Shown here piece after piece: positions 52,062 to 61,316 of a stretch of DNA of 64,000 nucleotides. The notes beneath the pieces are model-generated. The model searched no databases. It was not told the DNA's origin and worked only from the letters and a program-made list of their open reading frames with translations. How positions within the stretch are numbered: position 1 is the first letter of the stretch; every line of letters starts with the position of its first letter. The position numbers and the translations under genes are program-made. The DNA is from DASWLF01 sp963768765 (GTDB lineage: Bacteria; Desulfobacterota; Desulfobaccia; Desulfobaccales; 0-14-0-80-60-11): assembly GCA_963768765.1 (NCBI GenBank), contig CAVYJK010000014.1:153398-217397 (forward strand). The letters are read 5' to 3'.

Positions 52062-53537
52062 ATGCAACTCTATAATACTTTAAGCCGACGCAAAGAAACC
52101 TTCAAGCCCCTAACTCCCGGAAAGGCCGGTCTCTATGCCTGCGGGGTGACGGTTTACGACGACTGCCACCTGGGTCACGCCCGTTCCTGCGTGGCCTTTG
52201 AGGTCCTGGTGCGCTACCTGCGCCGCCGCGGTCTCCAAGTGACCTGGGTGCGCAACTTCACCGACATCGACGACAAGATCATTCGCCGGGCGGCGGAGCT
52301 GGGGGTATCCTGGAAAGACGTGGCGGAGCGCTACATCGCCTCCTTTCAGGAGGACATGGCCGCCCTGGGAGTGCCGCCGGCCCAGATCGAACCCAAGGCC
52401 ACCGACCATATCCCCGAAATCATCGACCTGATCCGCCGCCTGGAGGACAAAGGCTTTGCCTATGCGGGCGGGGGCGACGTCTACTTCCGGGTGCGGCGCT
52501 TTCCGGGCTACGGCAAGCTCTCGGGCCAGAGCCTGGAGGACATGCTCTCCGGCGCCCGGGTGCAGGTGGATCCCAACAAGGAGGACCCCCTGGACTTCGC
52601 CCTCTGGAAGGGAAGCAAGCCGGGTGAGCCCACCTGGCCGTCCCCCTGGGGGCCCGGCCGCCCCGGCTGGCACATCGAGTGCTCCGCCATGAGCATGCGC
52701 TACCTGGGGGAGTCCTTCGACCTGCACGGCGGCGGCCAGGATCTGGTCTTCCCGCACCACGAAAACGAGCTGGCCCAATCGGAGGCGGCCACCGGCAAGC
52801 CCTTCGCCCAATTCTGGCTCCACCACGGCCTCCTCACCATCCACCAGGAGAAGATGTCTAAATCCCTGGGCAACTTCTTCACCGTGAAGGAAGTCCTGGG
52901 CCGCTTTCCTGCGGAAGTGGTGCGCTTTTTTCTCATCAACAATCACTACCGCAGCCCCCTGGACTTCTCCGACGTGGCCCTGGCGGAATCCGAAACCGCG
53001 CTGCTGCGCCTTTACTCCTGCCTGGCCCGCCTCCAGGAGGTGCTGCGGCCCCATCCGCAGGTTACCGTCCCCACTCCCCTGGATTACTACCCCCAGACCC
53101 TGACCCTGGAGGAAGGCGCCCGCCTGGGCTCGCTGCCGGGCCGCTTCGAGGCCGCCCTGGACGACGACCTCAACACCGCCCAGGCCCTGGGCTATCTCTT
53201 CGAGGCCGTGCGCCTGCTGAACCGCCTCCTGGAAGAACCCTCCTCGGAACCCGGCTACCTCGCCATCCTCTCGGCGACGCAGCGCCAACTGACGGACCTG
53301 GGCCGGGTTCTCAACCTCCTGCAAGCCGACCCCCAGGAAATGGTCACCACCCTGCGGCAGAAAACCGTGGACCTGAAGATCGCGCCGGAAGAGATCGAAG
53401 GCCTCATCAACCAGCGGACCCAGGCCCGCTTGCGAAAAGACTGGGCCCGGGCCGACGCTATCCGCCAACAACTGACCGATCTGGACATCCTGCTGGAAGA
53501 CACGCCTCAAGGAACTATCTGGCGGGTGAAAAGCTGA
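52062..53537 (+). CDS. cysS: Cysteine--tRNA ligase
   Basis: A class I aminoacyl-tRNA synthetase of 491 residues that charges tRNA-Cys. The HIGH motif reads CHLGHARS and the KMSKS motif is EKMSKSLGNF. The zinc-site residues are in YACGVTVYD, the segment HIECSAMS, and HHENELAQSEA. The C-terminal anticodon-binding helical domain (DALA-type) is present. The ATG has no good ribosome site. A very stable hairpin follows the stop. Confidence 0.97.
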   Translation: MQLYNTLSRRKETFKPLTPGKAGLYACGVTVYDDCHLGHARSCVAFEVLVRYLRRRGLQVTWVRNFTDIDDKIIRRAAELGVSWKDVAERYIASFQEDMAALGVPPAQIEPKATDHIPEIIDLIRRLEDKGFAYAGGGDVYFRVRRFPGYGKLSGQSLEDMLSGARVQVDPNKEDPLDFALWKGSKPGEPTWPSPWGPGRPGWHIECSAMSMRYLGESFDLHGGGQDLVFPHHENELAQSEAATGKPFAQFWLHHGLLTIHQEKMSKSLGNFFTVKEVLGRFPAEVVRFFLINNHYRSPLDFSDVALAESETALLRLYSCLARLQEVLRPHPQVTVPTPLDYYPQTLTLEEGARLGSLPGRFEAALDDDLNTAQALGYLFEAVRLLNRLLEEPSSEPGYLAILSATQRQLTDLGRVLNLLQADPQEMVTTLRQKTVDLKIAPEEIEGLINQRTQARLRKDWARADAIRQQLTDLDILLEDTPQGTIWRVKS

Positions 53538-53550
53538 AATTAATTTTCCT

Positions 53551-53590
53551 TTTTATGGGCCCGGGGTCGCTCGACCCCGGGCCCATAAAA
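53551..53590. terminator. Perfect 19-bp palindromic terminator after cysS
   Basis: TTTTATGGGCCCGGGGTCG and its exact complement are separated by two bases. The outer T/A runs make it work on either strand. It begins 14 bases after the cysS stop codon. Confidence 0.75.
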
Positions 53591-53604
53591 GCAATGATTT
53601 TTTG

Positions 53605-53837
53605 AGGGGAGGGCCAGGGGACGACGAGTCCCCTGCCCTCCCCCCAAGCCCCCCTCCCAACCCCCGTAAGGGGCCGGGGAAGGCGGGGCTGCGGCCCCGA
53701 CTACCCCGGCCCATAATTCTACCCATAAGGGATTGGGGGTGGGTTTATTAGCCGCAGGCTAATAAACCATACATGTAAAAATGAGCCGACGGCTCATTCG
53801 GGAAAGGGCCGTGGGCCCTTTGCCCCCTCCCCCAATG
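53605..53837. repeat. Large family G repeat
   Basis: GAGGGGAGGGCCAGGGGACG through CCCCTGCCCTCCCCCCAAGCC, CCCGTAAGGGGCCGGGGAAGG, ATAAGGGATTGGGGGTGGG and ending CCCCCTCCCCCAA. Small inner palindromes (TTAGCCGCAGGCTAA, GAGCCGACGGCTC) appear to be nested insertions. The gap 53538-53929 holds no gene. Confidence 0.75.
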
Positions 53838-53929
53838 CATCAGCGGTCAGGGAAAGGCCGCAGGCCTTTCCCTGACCTGCAAATACTGCAAAAAAATGTT
53901 ATTCTAGCAAAAAACCGATTTCTTAATAT

Positions 53930-55924
53930 ATGCCCGACCATTTTCACCTAGTCACCACCTTCACCCCCAAAGGCGACCAGCCCCAGGCCATCCAGAAATT
54001 GGCCGCCGGGGTGGAGGCCGGCCAGCCCCATCAGGTATTGTTGGGGGTCACCGGTTCCGGCAAGACCTTCACGGTGGCCAACGTCATCGCCCGGCTCAAT
54101 CTCCCCACCCTGGTGTTGGCCCCCAACAAGACCTTGGCGGCCCAGCTCTACGGCGAGTTCAAGGAGTTTTTCCCGGACAACGCGGTGGAGTATTTCGTCT
54201 CCTACTACGACTATTATCAGCCCGAGGCTTACGTCCCCCAGGCGGACCTCTACATCGAAAAGGACGCCTCCATCAACGAAGCCATCGACCGCATGCGGCA
54301 TTCGGCCACCCGCTCCCTCTTCGACCGCAACGACGTGATCATCGTGGCTTCCGTGTCCTGCATCTACGGCTTGGGGTCGCCGGAGGCCTACCACGGCATG
54401 CTCCTCTACCTGGAGGAGGGCCTGGAGAAGGACCGTAAGGAGGTTCTGCGCAAGTTGGTGGACATCCTCTACGAGCGCAACGACATCGATTTTCACCGGG
54501 GCACCTTCCGGGTGCGGGGCGACCGGGTGGAGATCTTCCCGGCTTACGAAGAGGACCGGGCCATTCGCATCGAGTTCTGGGGGGACACGGTGGAGGCCAT
54601 CCGGGAGATCGACCCCTTGCGGGGCAAAGTCTTGCGGTCCCTGAAGAAGGTGACGGTCTATCCCGCCTCCCACTATGTCACCCCGGACGTGGTGCGGCGC
54701 CAGGCCCTAACCACCATCGAGGCGGAGCTGAGCCGGCGGGTGGCCTGGTTTCGGGAGCAGGGCAAGCTCCTGGAGGCTCAACGCCTGGAGGAACGCACCC
54801 GCTTCGACCTGGAGATGATGAAGGAGTTGGGCTACTGCCACGGCATCGAGAACTATTCCCGCCACCTGACGGGCCGGGCCCCGGGGGAGCCGCCCCCCAC
54901 GCTCCTGGACTACCTGGCCCGGCAGTCCCTGGTGGTCATCGACGAGTCCCACATCGCCGTCCCCCAACTCCAGGGCATGTACCGGGGGGATCAGTCCCGC
55001 AAGCAGACCCTGGTGGAGTACGGCTTCCGCTTGCCATCGGCCCTGGACAACCGGCCCCTGAGTTTTGAGGAGTTTCAGGCCCGGGTGCGGCAGGTGGTCT
55101 ATGTCTCCGCCACCCCGGGCCCCTATGAAATGCAAAAGGCCGCGGGCCGGGTGGTGGAGCAGATCGTCCGGCCCACGGGCCTCATGGACCCCAAGATCAC
55201 GGTGAAACCGGCCACCCACCAGGTGGACGACCTCCTGGGGGAGATCCGGGCCCGGGTTAATCGGGGGGAGCGGGTGCTGGTCACCACCCTCACCAAGCGC
55301 ATGGCCGAGGACCTCACCGAGTACTACCAGGACCTGGGCCTCAAGGTGCGCTATCTCCACTCGGACATCACCACCCTGGAGCGCATGGAGGTCATCCGGG
55401 ACTTGCGCCTGGGGGTCTTCGACGTGCTCATCGGCATCAACCTGTTGCGGGAGGGGCTGGACCTGCCGGAGGTATCGTTGGTGGCCATCCTGGACGCAGA
55501 CAAAGAGGGGTTTCTGCGCTCCGGGCGGTCCCTCATCCAGACCTGCGGCCGGGCCGCCCGGAACGTCAGGGGCGAGGTGCTGTTCTACGCCGACCGGTTA
55601 ACCCCGTCCATGGCCGCGGCCATGGAGGAGACCAGCCGGCGCCGCACCCTGCAGGAGGCCTACAACCGGCGCCACGGCATCACCCCCCAATCCATCCAGA
55701 GCAAGATCAAGGACCTGCTGGCCTCGGTGTACGAGGCCGATTACGTCACCGTGCCCCTGGCCGCGGAAGAGCAGTTGCTTTACCTGGCGGAGAATACCCC
55801 GGCGGCCATCGCCCGCCTGAAGAAGGAGATGCAGGCCGCCGCCCGGAAACTGGACTTCGAGCGGGCCGCAGCCCTCCGGGACCAGATCCGGGCCCTGGAG
55901 CGGGGCGAGTTGAAGTATGGATGA
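53930..55924 (+). CDS. uvrB: Excinuclease ABC subunit B
   Basis: UvrB is the damage-verifying helicase-like subunit of nucleotide excision repair. The 664 residues carry GVTGSGKTFT (Walker A) and the beta-hairpin YYDYYQPEAYVPQADLYIEK. DESHIAVPQ (DEAH-type box), YVSATPG and the C-terminal UVR motif (AARKLDFERAAALRDQIRAL) that binds UvrC are also present. All helicase motifs are intact. The gene stands alone between repeat clusters. The ribosome site is weak. Confidence 0.97.
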   Translation: MPDHFHLVTTFTPKGDQPQAIQKLAAGVEAGQPHQVLLGVTGSGKTFTVANVIARLNLPTLVLAPNKTLAAQLYGEFKEFFPDNAVEYFVSYYDYYQPEAYVPQADLYIEKDASINEAIDRMRHSATRSLFDRNDVIIVASVSCIYGLGSPEAYHGMLLYLEEGLEKDRKEVLRKLVDILYERNDIDFHRGTFRVRGDRVEIFPAYEEDRAIRIEFWGDTVEAIREIDPLRGKVLRSLKKVTVYPASHYVTPDVVRRQALTTIEAELSRRVAWFREQGKLLEAQRLEERTRFDLEMMKELGYCHGIENYSRHLTGRAPGEPPPTLLDYLARQSLVVIDESHIAVPQLQGMYRGDQSRKQTLVEYGFRLPSALDNRPLSFEEFQARVRQVVYVSATPGPYEMQKAAGRVVEQIVRPTGLMDPKITVKPATHQVDDLLGEIRARVNRGERVLVTTLTKRMAEDLTEYYQDLGLKVRYLHSDITTLERMEVIRDLRLGVFDVLIGINLLREGLDLPEVSLVAILDADKEGFLRSGRSLIQTCGRAARNVRGEVLFYADRLTPSMAAAMEETSRRRTLQEAYNRRHGITPQSIQSKIKDLLASVYEADYVTVPLAAEEQLLYLAENTPAAIARLKKEMQAAARKLDFERAAALRDQIRALERGELKYG

Positions 55925-55929
55925 GAATG

Positions 55930-56244
55930 ATTTGGGGGGAGGGCCAGGGGCCGACGGCCGCTTACAATCTCCCCCCAATCCCCCCACCCAACCCCCATAA
56001 GTTTCCGGGGAAGGCGGGGCCACTTACAAAAAAGGCCCCGACTTCCCCGGCTTTTATCTGTAGGGGCGGACCCATGTGTCCGCCCGCTTTCTGGTAGCAC
56101 CTCGTTTCCCTGCTCCCTCCCCCAACCCCTTAATTAGAGTTCGGTTCCGCAAAGTTCCTCAAATTCCCCCTCTCCCCCCAGCAGGCGAGGGCCGGGGTGA
56201 GGGGGGGGGGACTTTTTCTGGTGGCACAGGCATCTTGCCTGTGC
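55930..56244. repeat. Family G, A and B repeats after uvrB
   Basis: A family G element (55930-56053), GTAGGGGCGGACCCATGTGTC (56061-56081), a family A element (56164-56212) and a family B element (56219-56244) follow each other without a gene. Confidence 0.7.
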
Positions 56245-56264
56245 TCCTCTTATCCCCCCTTTTC

Positions 56265-56345
56265 CAACTCCTTCCTCCCCCCCTTTTCTAACCCCTTTCC
56301 TTTCCCCCCTTTTCTAACCCCTTTCCTTTTCCCCCCTTTTCTAAG
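56265..56345 (+). repeat. 26-27-bp tandem repeat
   Basis: CCCCTTTTCTAACCCCTTTCC is repeated with a period of 26-27 bases; TTTTCTAA occurs at 56284, 56310 and 56337. It ends at the left edge of the insertion-sequence region. Confidence 0.7.
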
Positions 56346-56357
56346 GCGATTTTATAC

Positions 56358-56386
56358 TTGACAAACCCATTTTGATGATTTATATT
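56358..56386 (+). promoter_or_regulatory. Sigma-70-like promoter of the transposase
   Basis: A perfect TTGACA, a 17-base spacer and TATATT, 21 bases before the transposase start codon. Confidence 0.7.
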
Positions 56387-56407
56387 GGCTATAACAAGGA
56401 GATAGCC

Positions 56408-57301
56408 ATGAGTAAATCACTAATATCCGTTCCCCACTTCCAGAAGGAAGAAGCTGCCTACGCCTTCGTTGAGGCCCGGATATGGCTTAACGGTCCGGTT
56501 TGCCCTCATTGCGGGGGCCGGGAGCGCATCGGCAAAATGAACGGCAAAAGCACCCGCATCGGCCTCTACAAGTGCTATGTATGCCGGAAACAGTTTACTG
56601 TCAAGATCGGCACTATTTTTGAGGATAGTCATGTACCTCTGCGCTTATGGCTCCAGGCTATTTATCTCATGTGCGCTTCCAAGAAGGGTATTAGTTCCCA
56701 CCAGCTTCATAGAACCTTGGGGGTCACTCTCAAGACTGCCTGGTTTATCGGACATCGTATCCGGGAAGCTATGCGGGACGGCGAACTGTCTCCTTTCGGC
56801 TCAAATGGCGGGATCGTGGAAGTGGATGAAACTTTTATCGGCAGGGAAGAAGGTATCCCCAAAAGACGCGGCTACGCCCATAAGCGCAAGGTGCTTTCCC
56901 TGGTGGATAGAGAATCCGGCGAAGCCCGGAGTTTAGTGGTTGACAGCCTCAAGGCTGAAAACGTGGTGCCGATCTTGAAAGAGAACATTACCCGAGAAGC
57001 CAAGGTGATGACCGATGATGCTGGGCAATATAAATATTTGAATGAGCATTTTGCCGAGCACGGCAGCGTCCAGCATAGTCAGGGGGAATATGTCTCTCTG
57101 GCCGACCCTTCAATTCACACCAACACCGTTGAGGGCTTCTTTTCCATCTTCAAACGTGGTATGAAGGGAATATACCAGCATTCCAAAAAGAACCATCGTC
57201 ACCGCTATCTGGCCGAGTTTGATTTCCGCTATAATAACATTCGCAGTGTTGGAACAGTTGATGGTATTGAAGTTGTTAAAACCGCGTTGACTATTGCATG
57301 A
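56408..57301 (+). CDS. IS1595-family transposase
   Basis: A 297-residue DDE-type transposase. The N-terminal zinc ribbon has CPHCGG and CYVCRKQF. The core has VEVDETFIGR (first Asp), MTDDAGQY (second Asp) and the ISXO2-like segment NTVEGFFSIFKRGMKG (Glu). It should cut and join the element's ends. I chose ATG 56408 because AAGGAG lies six bases upstream. The frame appears intact, so the gene could still be active. It lies between a pyrimidine-rich tandem repeat and a truncated restriction-modification gene. Confidence 0.9.
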   Translation: MSKSLISVPHFQKEEAAYAFVEARIWLNGPVCPHCGGRERIGKMNGKSTRIGLYKCYVCRKQFTVKIGTIFEDSHVPLRLWLQAIYLMCASKKGISSHQLHRTLGVTLKTAWFIGHRIREAMRDGELSPFGSNGGIVEVDETFIGREEGIPKRRGYAHKRKVLSLVDRESGEARSLVVDSLKAENVVPILKENITREAKVMTDDAGQYKYLNEHFAEHGSVQHSQGEYVSLADPSIHTNTVEGFFSIFKRGMKGIYQHSKKNHRHRYLAEFDFRYNNIRSVGTVDGIEVVKTALTIA

Positions 57302-57587
57302 TTGATTCAAAGACTGAAGATATTGGATCCAATGGACTCTATCAGGGGGTGAAGATCTGCACTTGCTTCAACCACAATGCAGGATAAGTAGACATAAATA
57401 TACATGGAAACAGTGTTTACCAGGACAGCATGGTAAAAATATATTCATGCTCAGAACCTACCACACTCGCCTTGTGAATGCTTCTGAAAGGAACTCCGCA
57501 ATAAACCGGTTTGAAACACCCCCAGGGATAAACGGAGGCTCTGAACTCCGCCAACGTGCGGCCTTTTAGACCCAATGACTTGGAAAG

Positions 57588-59553
57588 TTGGTATCTGGTA
57601 TACCGAACAGGGTTCACTATCATTGGTGGATTGGTTCTCTACAGGAAATCGACAACAGTCTGACCGATTGTCGGTTTAGTTTCAAAAAACTGTTGCCACG
57701 GTTGAAGGAGGGCAAAGGCGAAAAGAAACCAATCTTCGAGGATAACGAACATCTCATACAAGTTGGAACAATTAAGCAGGTTGTGGCAAAACTTGAACAC
57801 TACGATATGTTCAGCGTGGATGAAGACCTTAATGGCAGGTTATTTGAGACATTTCTAAGCGCAGTTATGCGCGGTAGTGCATTAGGTCAATACTTCACCC
57901 CTCGGTCAGTTGTTAGATTAATGGAACGTCTAGTCTCGCCAATTGCAAGCCGAGAGCGAATTGACCGAGTGTTAGATGCGTGTTGTGGAACTGGAGGTTT
58001 CCTTAATGAAGTCCTTACAGACATGCGAAACCAACTCCGATCGAATAAATCTCTTACCACAGAAGAATTTTCTAAATTACAAGAGGAAGTTGCCAATCAA
58101 TCTATCTTCGGCATTGACGCAGGTAGCGATCCGCCGATTGCTAGGATCGCACGAATTAATATGTACCTCCACGGCGACGGTGGTAGCAGAATTTATGCCG
58201 CTGATAGTTTGGATAAATCCACCAAAACTGGGATAGGAGATAGTCCCCAAGCAAAGCGGGAACTTGAGGAACTACAAGAGCTATTGGACAACATTGCTAA
58301 GGGAAAAATACCAGGATTTGATATTGTGCTCACAAATCCCCCATTTGCCATGGATTATTCCGAGGCACTTCCGAATGACCGAGATATTCTCAAGGACTAT
58401 GGTCTCACTACTTTCGGCCTTCAAGGGACAAATCAAAGGCGGCCATCCCTAAGATCAAATGTGATGTTCATCGAAAGATATGCTGATTTGCTTAGAGAAC
58501 ATGGGGACTTTGTAACCGTTATTGACGATTCAATTCTAAGCGGTAAAAAATATGATTACGCCCGAGATTTTATACGCGACCGATTCATTATCAGAGCTAT
58601 CATTAGTTTGCCAGGCGATGCATTTCAGCGGGCTGGCGCCCGGGCTAAAACATCAATTCTATATTTAGTACGGCGAGCTGCAAATGAGACAGGTCAACCC
58701 CATCTATTTATGGCTGAGTGTCAAGCAGTGGGATTAGATGATGTCCCTATGAAAACCAGGCCAAGTAAAGCAAAAGAAGCAAAGTTAAATGCCGAAAAAG
58801 AGATAGAAGAAATTTGCCAAAATTTTCGGGAATTTTTAGATGGAAAGCAGGGATCGTGGCTTGTACCTTCGTCAAGAATCACAGACAGACTTGATGTGAA
58901 ATCCTGTATTCCCGCGGCGCAATGACATTACGATTCAATGGAAACATGAAGGCCTCTGTGTCCTTCCACTTGATGATATTGTTGAACATATTACAGGGGA
59001 TGGATTTAATCCAAAAGATTTTCTTAATGAAAAGTTCAAACTTTTGCGAGTCTTGTATGAAGGCGTGCCAATGGAAGGTGAGGAAGCTATCGGTAACGAA
59101 CTGACATATAAGTATGTGCAGCACCCCAGGGCGAATGATCTTGTCGTGAGCAATATTGCCGCCGTATATGGATCAGTTGCTGTCATCCCGCCTGTTTTAG
59201 AGCACGTCATTATCTCTTCAGAATTTACGATTATGCGGCTAAAAAACCCCTACTTCGATCCATGGTTCTTGTGGGGTTTCTTACGTAGTGCGGAAGTCAA
59301 AGCAAGATTATTGTCAAGATCAACGGGAATGAACCGACACAGAGTAGATTGGGAGATGTTAAAAGAAATCCCAGTTCCATTGGTAGATGAAGGAATTCAG
59401 CAGCAGATAGGAGAGCAATTTAAAGAATCAGTAGAATACTTGCGGCGGGCACATACCGTGCGAAATGAAGCTGCTGATAATCTGAATAATCTCTTGGACT
59501 TAGAGAATGAATGGGCGGTTCAACGGTTAAAGGCAGCAAAGCCGCCAAAATAA
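57588..59553 (+). pseudogene. Type I-like DNA methyltransferase-specificity (HsdM-HsdS) fusion, truncated and frameshifted
   Basis: The N-6 adenine methyltransferase part has QVGTIKQVVAKLEHYDMFS, the segment GQYFTPRSVV, CCGTGGF and the catalytic DIVLTNPPF (NPPF). It is followed after 58911 by an HsdS-like target-recognition half (PLDDIVEHITGDGF, IPVPLVDEGIQQQIGEQF). The two parts are joined in the same polypeptide except for one extra base near 58914; the direct frame stops at 58925. The usual ~150-residue N-terminal region of HsdM is missing. Sequence before about 57660 does not look like it, so the insertion of the neighbouring IS probably removed it. Base composition is far less GC-rich than the chromosome, indicating acquired DNA. 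Confidence 0.75.
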
Positions 59554-59566
59554 TAAAAGGATCAAT

Positions 59567-59728
59567 ATGGGAAGAAAAAAACGCCCCGAACCAGACGACA
59601 AAGAGCAATTTGCCCGGTTTATCGAGGTTGCCAAGCAGATTGAAGAACCTAATTCAAAGGAAGCCGTTGAAAAGGCGTTCGATAAGATTGCTAAAAAGAA
59701 AAAAGCTATTAAGATTCAGGATCGGTAA
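59567..59728 (+). CDS. Small basic protein in defence island
   Basis: A 53-residue, highly charged protein starting MGRKKRPEPDDKEQFARFIE and rich in Lys and Glu. AAAGGA lies five bases before the ATG. It follows the HsdM-HsdS remnant by 13 bases on the same strand and overlaps the end of the convergent DUF3800 remnant by 20 bases. Its codon use matches the AT-rich island. I know no function. The position suggests it belongs with one of the two neighbours. Confidence 0.6.
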   Translation: MGRKKRPEPDDKEQFARFIEVAKQIEEPNSKEAVEKAFDKIAKKKKAIKIQDR

Positions 59729-60185
59729 TTTCACGCTTTGCCTTACGTCTTAGATTTCGGTGAAGATTTATTAATCTTTTAATTTCTTTTGATGATTCAA
59801 TTAATTGTTCTGGTGTCATTTCCGCATGGTAAACTTTTCCATGACGGGTCAATAAGTGAAGCCATGGTTGATCTTTAACGCCATATGAATGTGCCAAGAA
59901 GTCTGCTGTTTGAAGTGGCATAAATTCATCTTTTCTTCCAAGCATAACACCGGCTACGGGAAAGTCACGGTCATTTAATAACAATTTTAAAGATCGATCA
60001 ACAAATTTAGCATTAGGTTGACCATCTTCTATAACAAACGATATTGGCCCTAATTTATTCTTTCGTGTCCATTTAAATATTTCTTTTGTAATGCTAATAG
60101 TACAAGCTGAATAGGCATTGCCCAATTTGCTTTTAAAGTGGGCACTCGCATGAAGATTGAATATCTCTGGTCTTACAGCACATAT
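59709..60185 (-). pseudogene. DUF3800 protein remnant
   Basis: The C-terminal half of a DUF3800 (RNase H-like) protein. FVIEDGQPNAKF and the metal-site region RKDEFMPLQTADFLAH are visible. The frame is open upstream of the only start (TTG 60125) with plausible family sequence to about 60185, but it lacks a start codon. The N-terminal Asp-containing strand (usually YIDESG or similar) is gone. The protein is therefore 5'-truncated. DUF3800 genes are often found next to restriction-modification and mobile genes. Confidence 0.6.
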
Positions 60186-60667
60186 CTAATACATTATATT
60201 TCGGCTCATATGTATGTATAGAGGAAACAATTATTATGATAAAGTTCGTAAAAAAACCAAAATATAAAATATTTTTTTCGATGTTCCCTCCAAAGAGAGA
60301 AAATTAATTCTCCTCACACTCATAGGAAATTTTTTTCCGCATTTTTCCCTAACTGATTAGTTACGTTTACGCCCCATCACAATTCTGTTTTGAAAAGTTG
60401 CTCGACTTCCCCCTCCCCTGACAACCTTTCCCCCTATTCTTTTACCGAAAACCGCAAACTGAAAACCGAAAACTGCTTCTGAATGAATAAACGTTGTTCC
60501 GTCTTCAACCACTCCTCCCGGGCCGAGATCGACCGCGGCCACCGGCTTAGTTTCTAGGCCCTTCTAATCGTTATTTCAGGGGGTTCGAAGTTAAAAATCA
60601 GTACCTTTCTCGATTTCACCCTTCGTGACTATGATGTAGATATGCTAGAAAAAACCGGAGGGTGATG
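60186..60667. other. Intergenic, end of AT-rich island
   Basis: No gene is seen. It contains a family H tract (ACCGAAAACCGCAAACTG, 60444-60474). AT content is high up to about 60360 and then returns towards the chromosomal average. Confidence 0.45.
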
Positions 60668-60961
60668 ATGAAAGTCCCATTCTGGGGAGTAGCGGTAATC
60701 GCCAGCCTGATAGTGGTGGGTGCCGCCGCTTATGCGGAAGAGGCTACACCAGACTCTCATAATAGTATTTACCTAATGCGCATGAACCGAAAGAATTTGG
60801 AGAACTTGCAGGACATGCAAGAACAGCGAAAGAAAGCAGTTGAAGCGAAAAAAGCCGAGGAAGAGGAAAAACTGCTGGAGCAAAAAAAGAAGGCCAAAGT
60901 CGATAAAAATGAGAGGAAGACCGGACATAAAGTCAAGTCTTGGCAGGTCTTGAACAGATAA
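60668..60961 (+). CDS. Small exported coiled-coil protein
   Basis: A signal peptide (residues 1-23, cleaved near AYAEE) precedes about 75 residues of continuous charged helix rich in Lys and Glu (QEQRKKAVEAKKAEEEEK). The product is probably periplasmic. No family is recognised. GGAGG lies six bases before ATG 60668, while GTG 60662 and ATG 60665 are also in frame but too close to the ribosome site. Confidence 0.6.
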   Translation: MKVPFWGVAVIASLIVVGAAAYAEEATPDSHNSIYLMRMNRKNLENLQDMQEQRKKAVEAKKAEEEEKLLEQKKKAKVDKNERKTGHKVKSWQVLNR

Positions 60962-61316
60962 TATTAAGGGGGATCGGGGCGTTACCAGTTCGAAAACCTT
61001 GAGGCCCGGGCAGTAAGTCCCATTGCTGTTATGACTGGAAACTTATCAAGTCCCCAAAGAATCAAGCTATCCAGATCATATCTTCAATTAGGCCTGAAAG
61101 ATTTCTAAGATTCTCCCCGGTGGTCCTGCTTATTTTTATCTCTCTAGGGGTGAAACTCCCCAAAACTACTCGGGATAAAACCTTTCAAATTCCTCCTTGA
61201 CTTCTACAGCATTTAAATTAGCTTAAGCCATCAACCACTGTTTTATACACTCCCCCAAAGCCTTTTTAGGCTGCTCTGACAGGTGTTTTACAAGTCGTCT
61301 ATCTTGGAGGTTTGTC
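60962..61316. other. Intergenic, no feature recognised
   Basis: About 355 bases with no coding frame above background, no palindrome family and no RNA gene that I can recognise. Confidence 0.4.

Larger units (their letters stand above)
56346..57301 (+). mobile_element. IS1595-type insertion sequence, right end not found
   Basis: The element comprises a promoter, a complete transposase gene and a possible left end near GGCGATTTTATACTTGAC (56346). I could not find an inverted copy of that end downstream within 400 bases, so the right end may be deleted. Confidence 0.5.
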
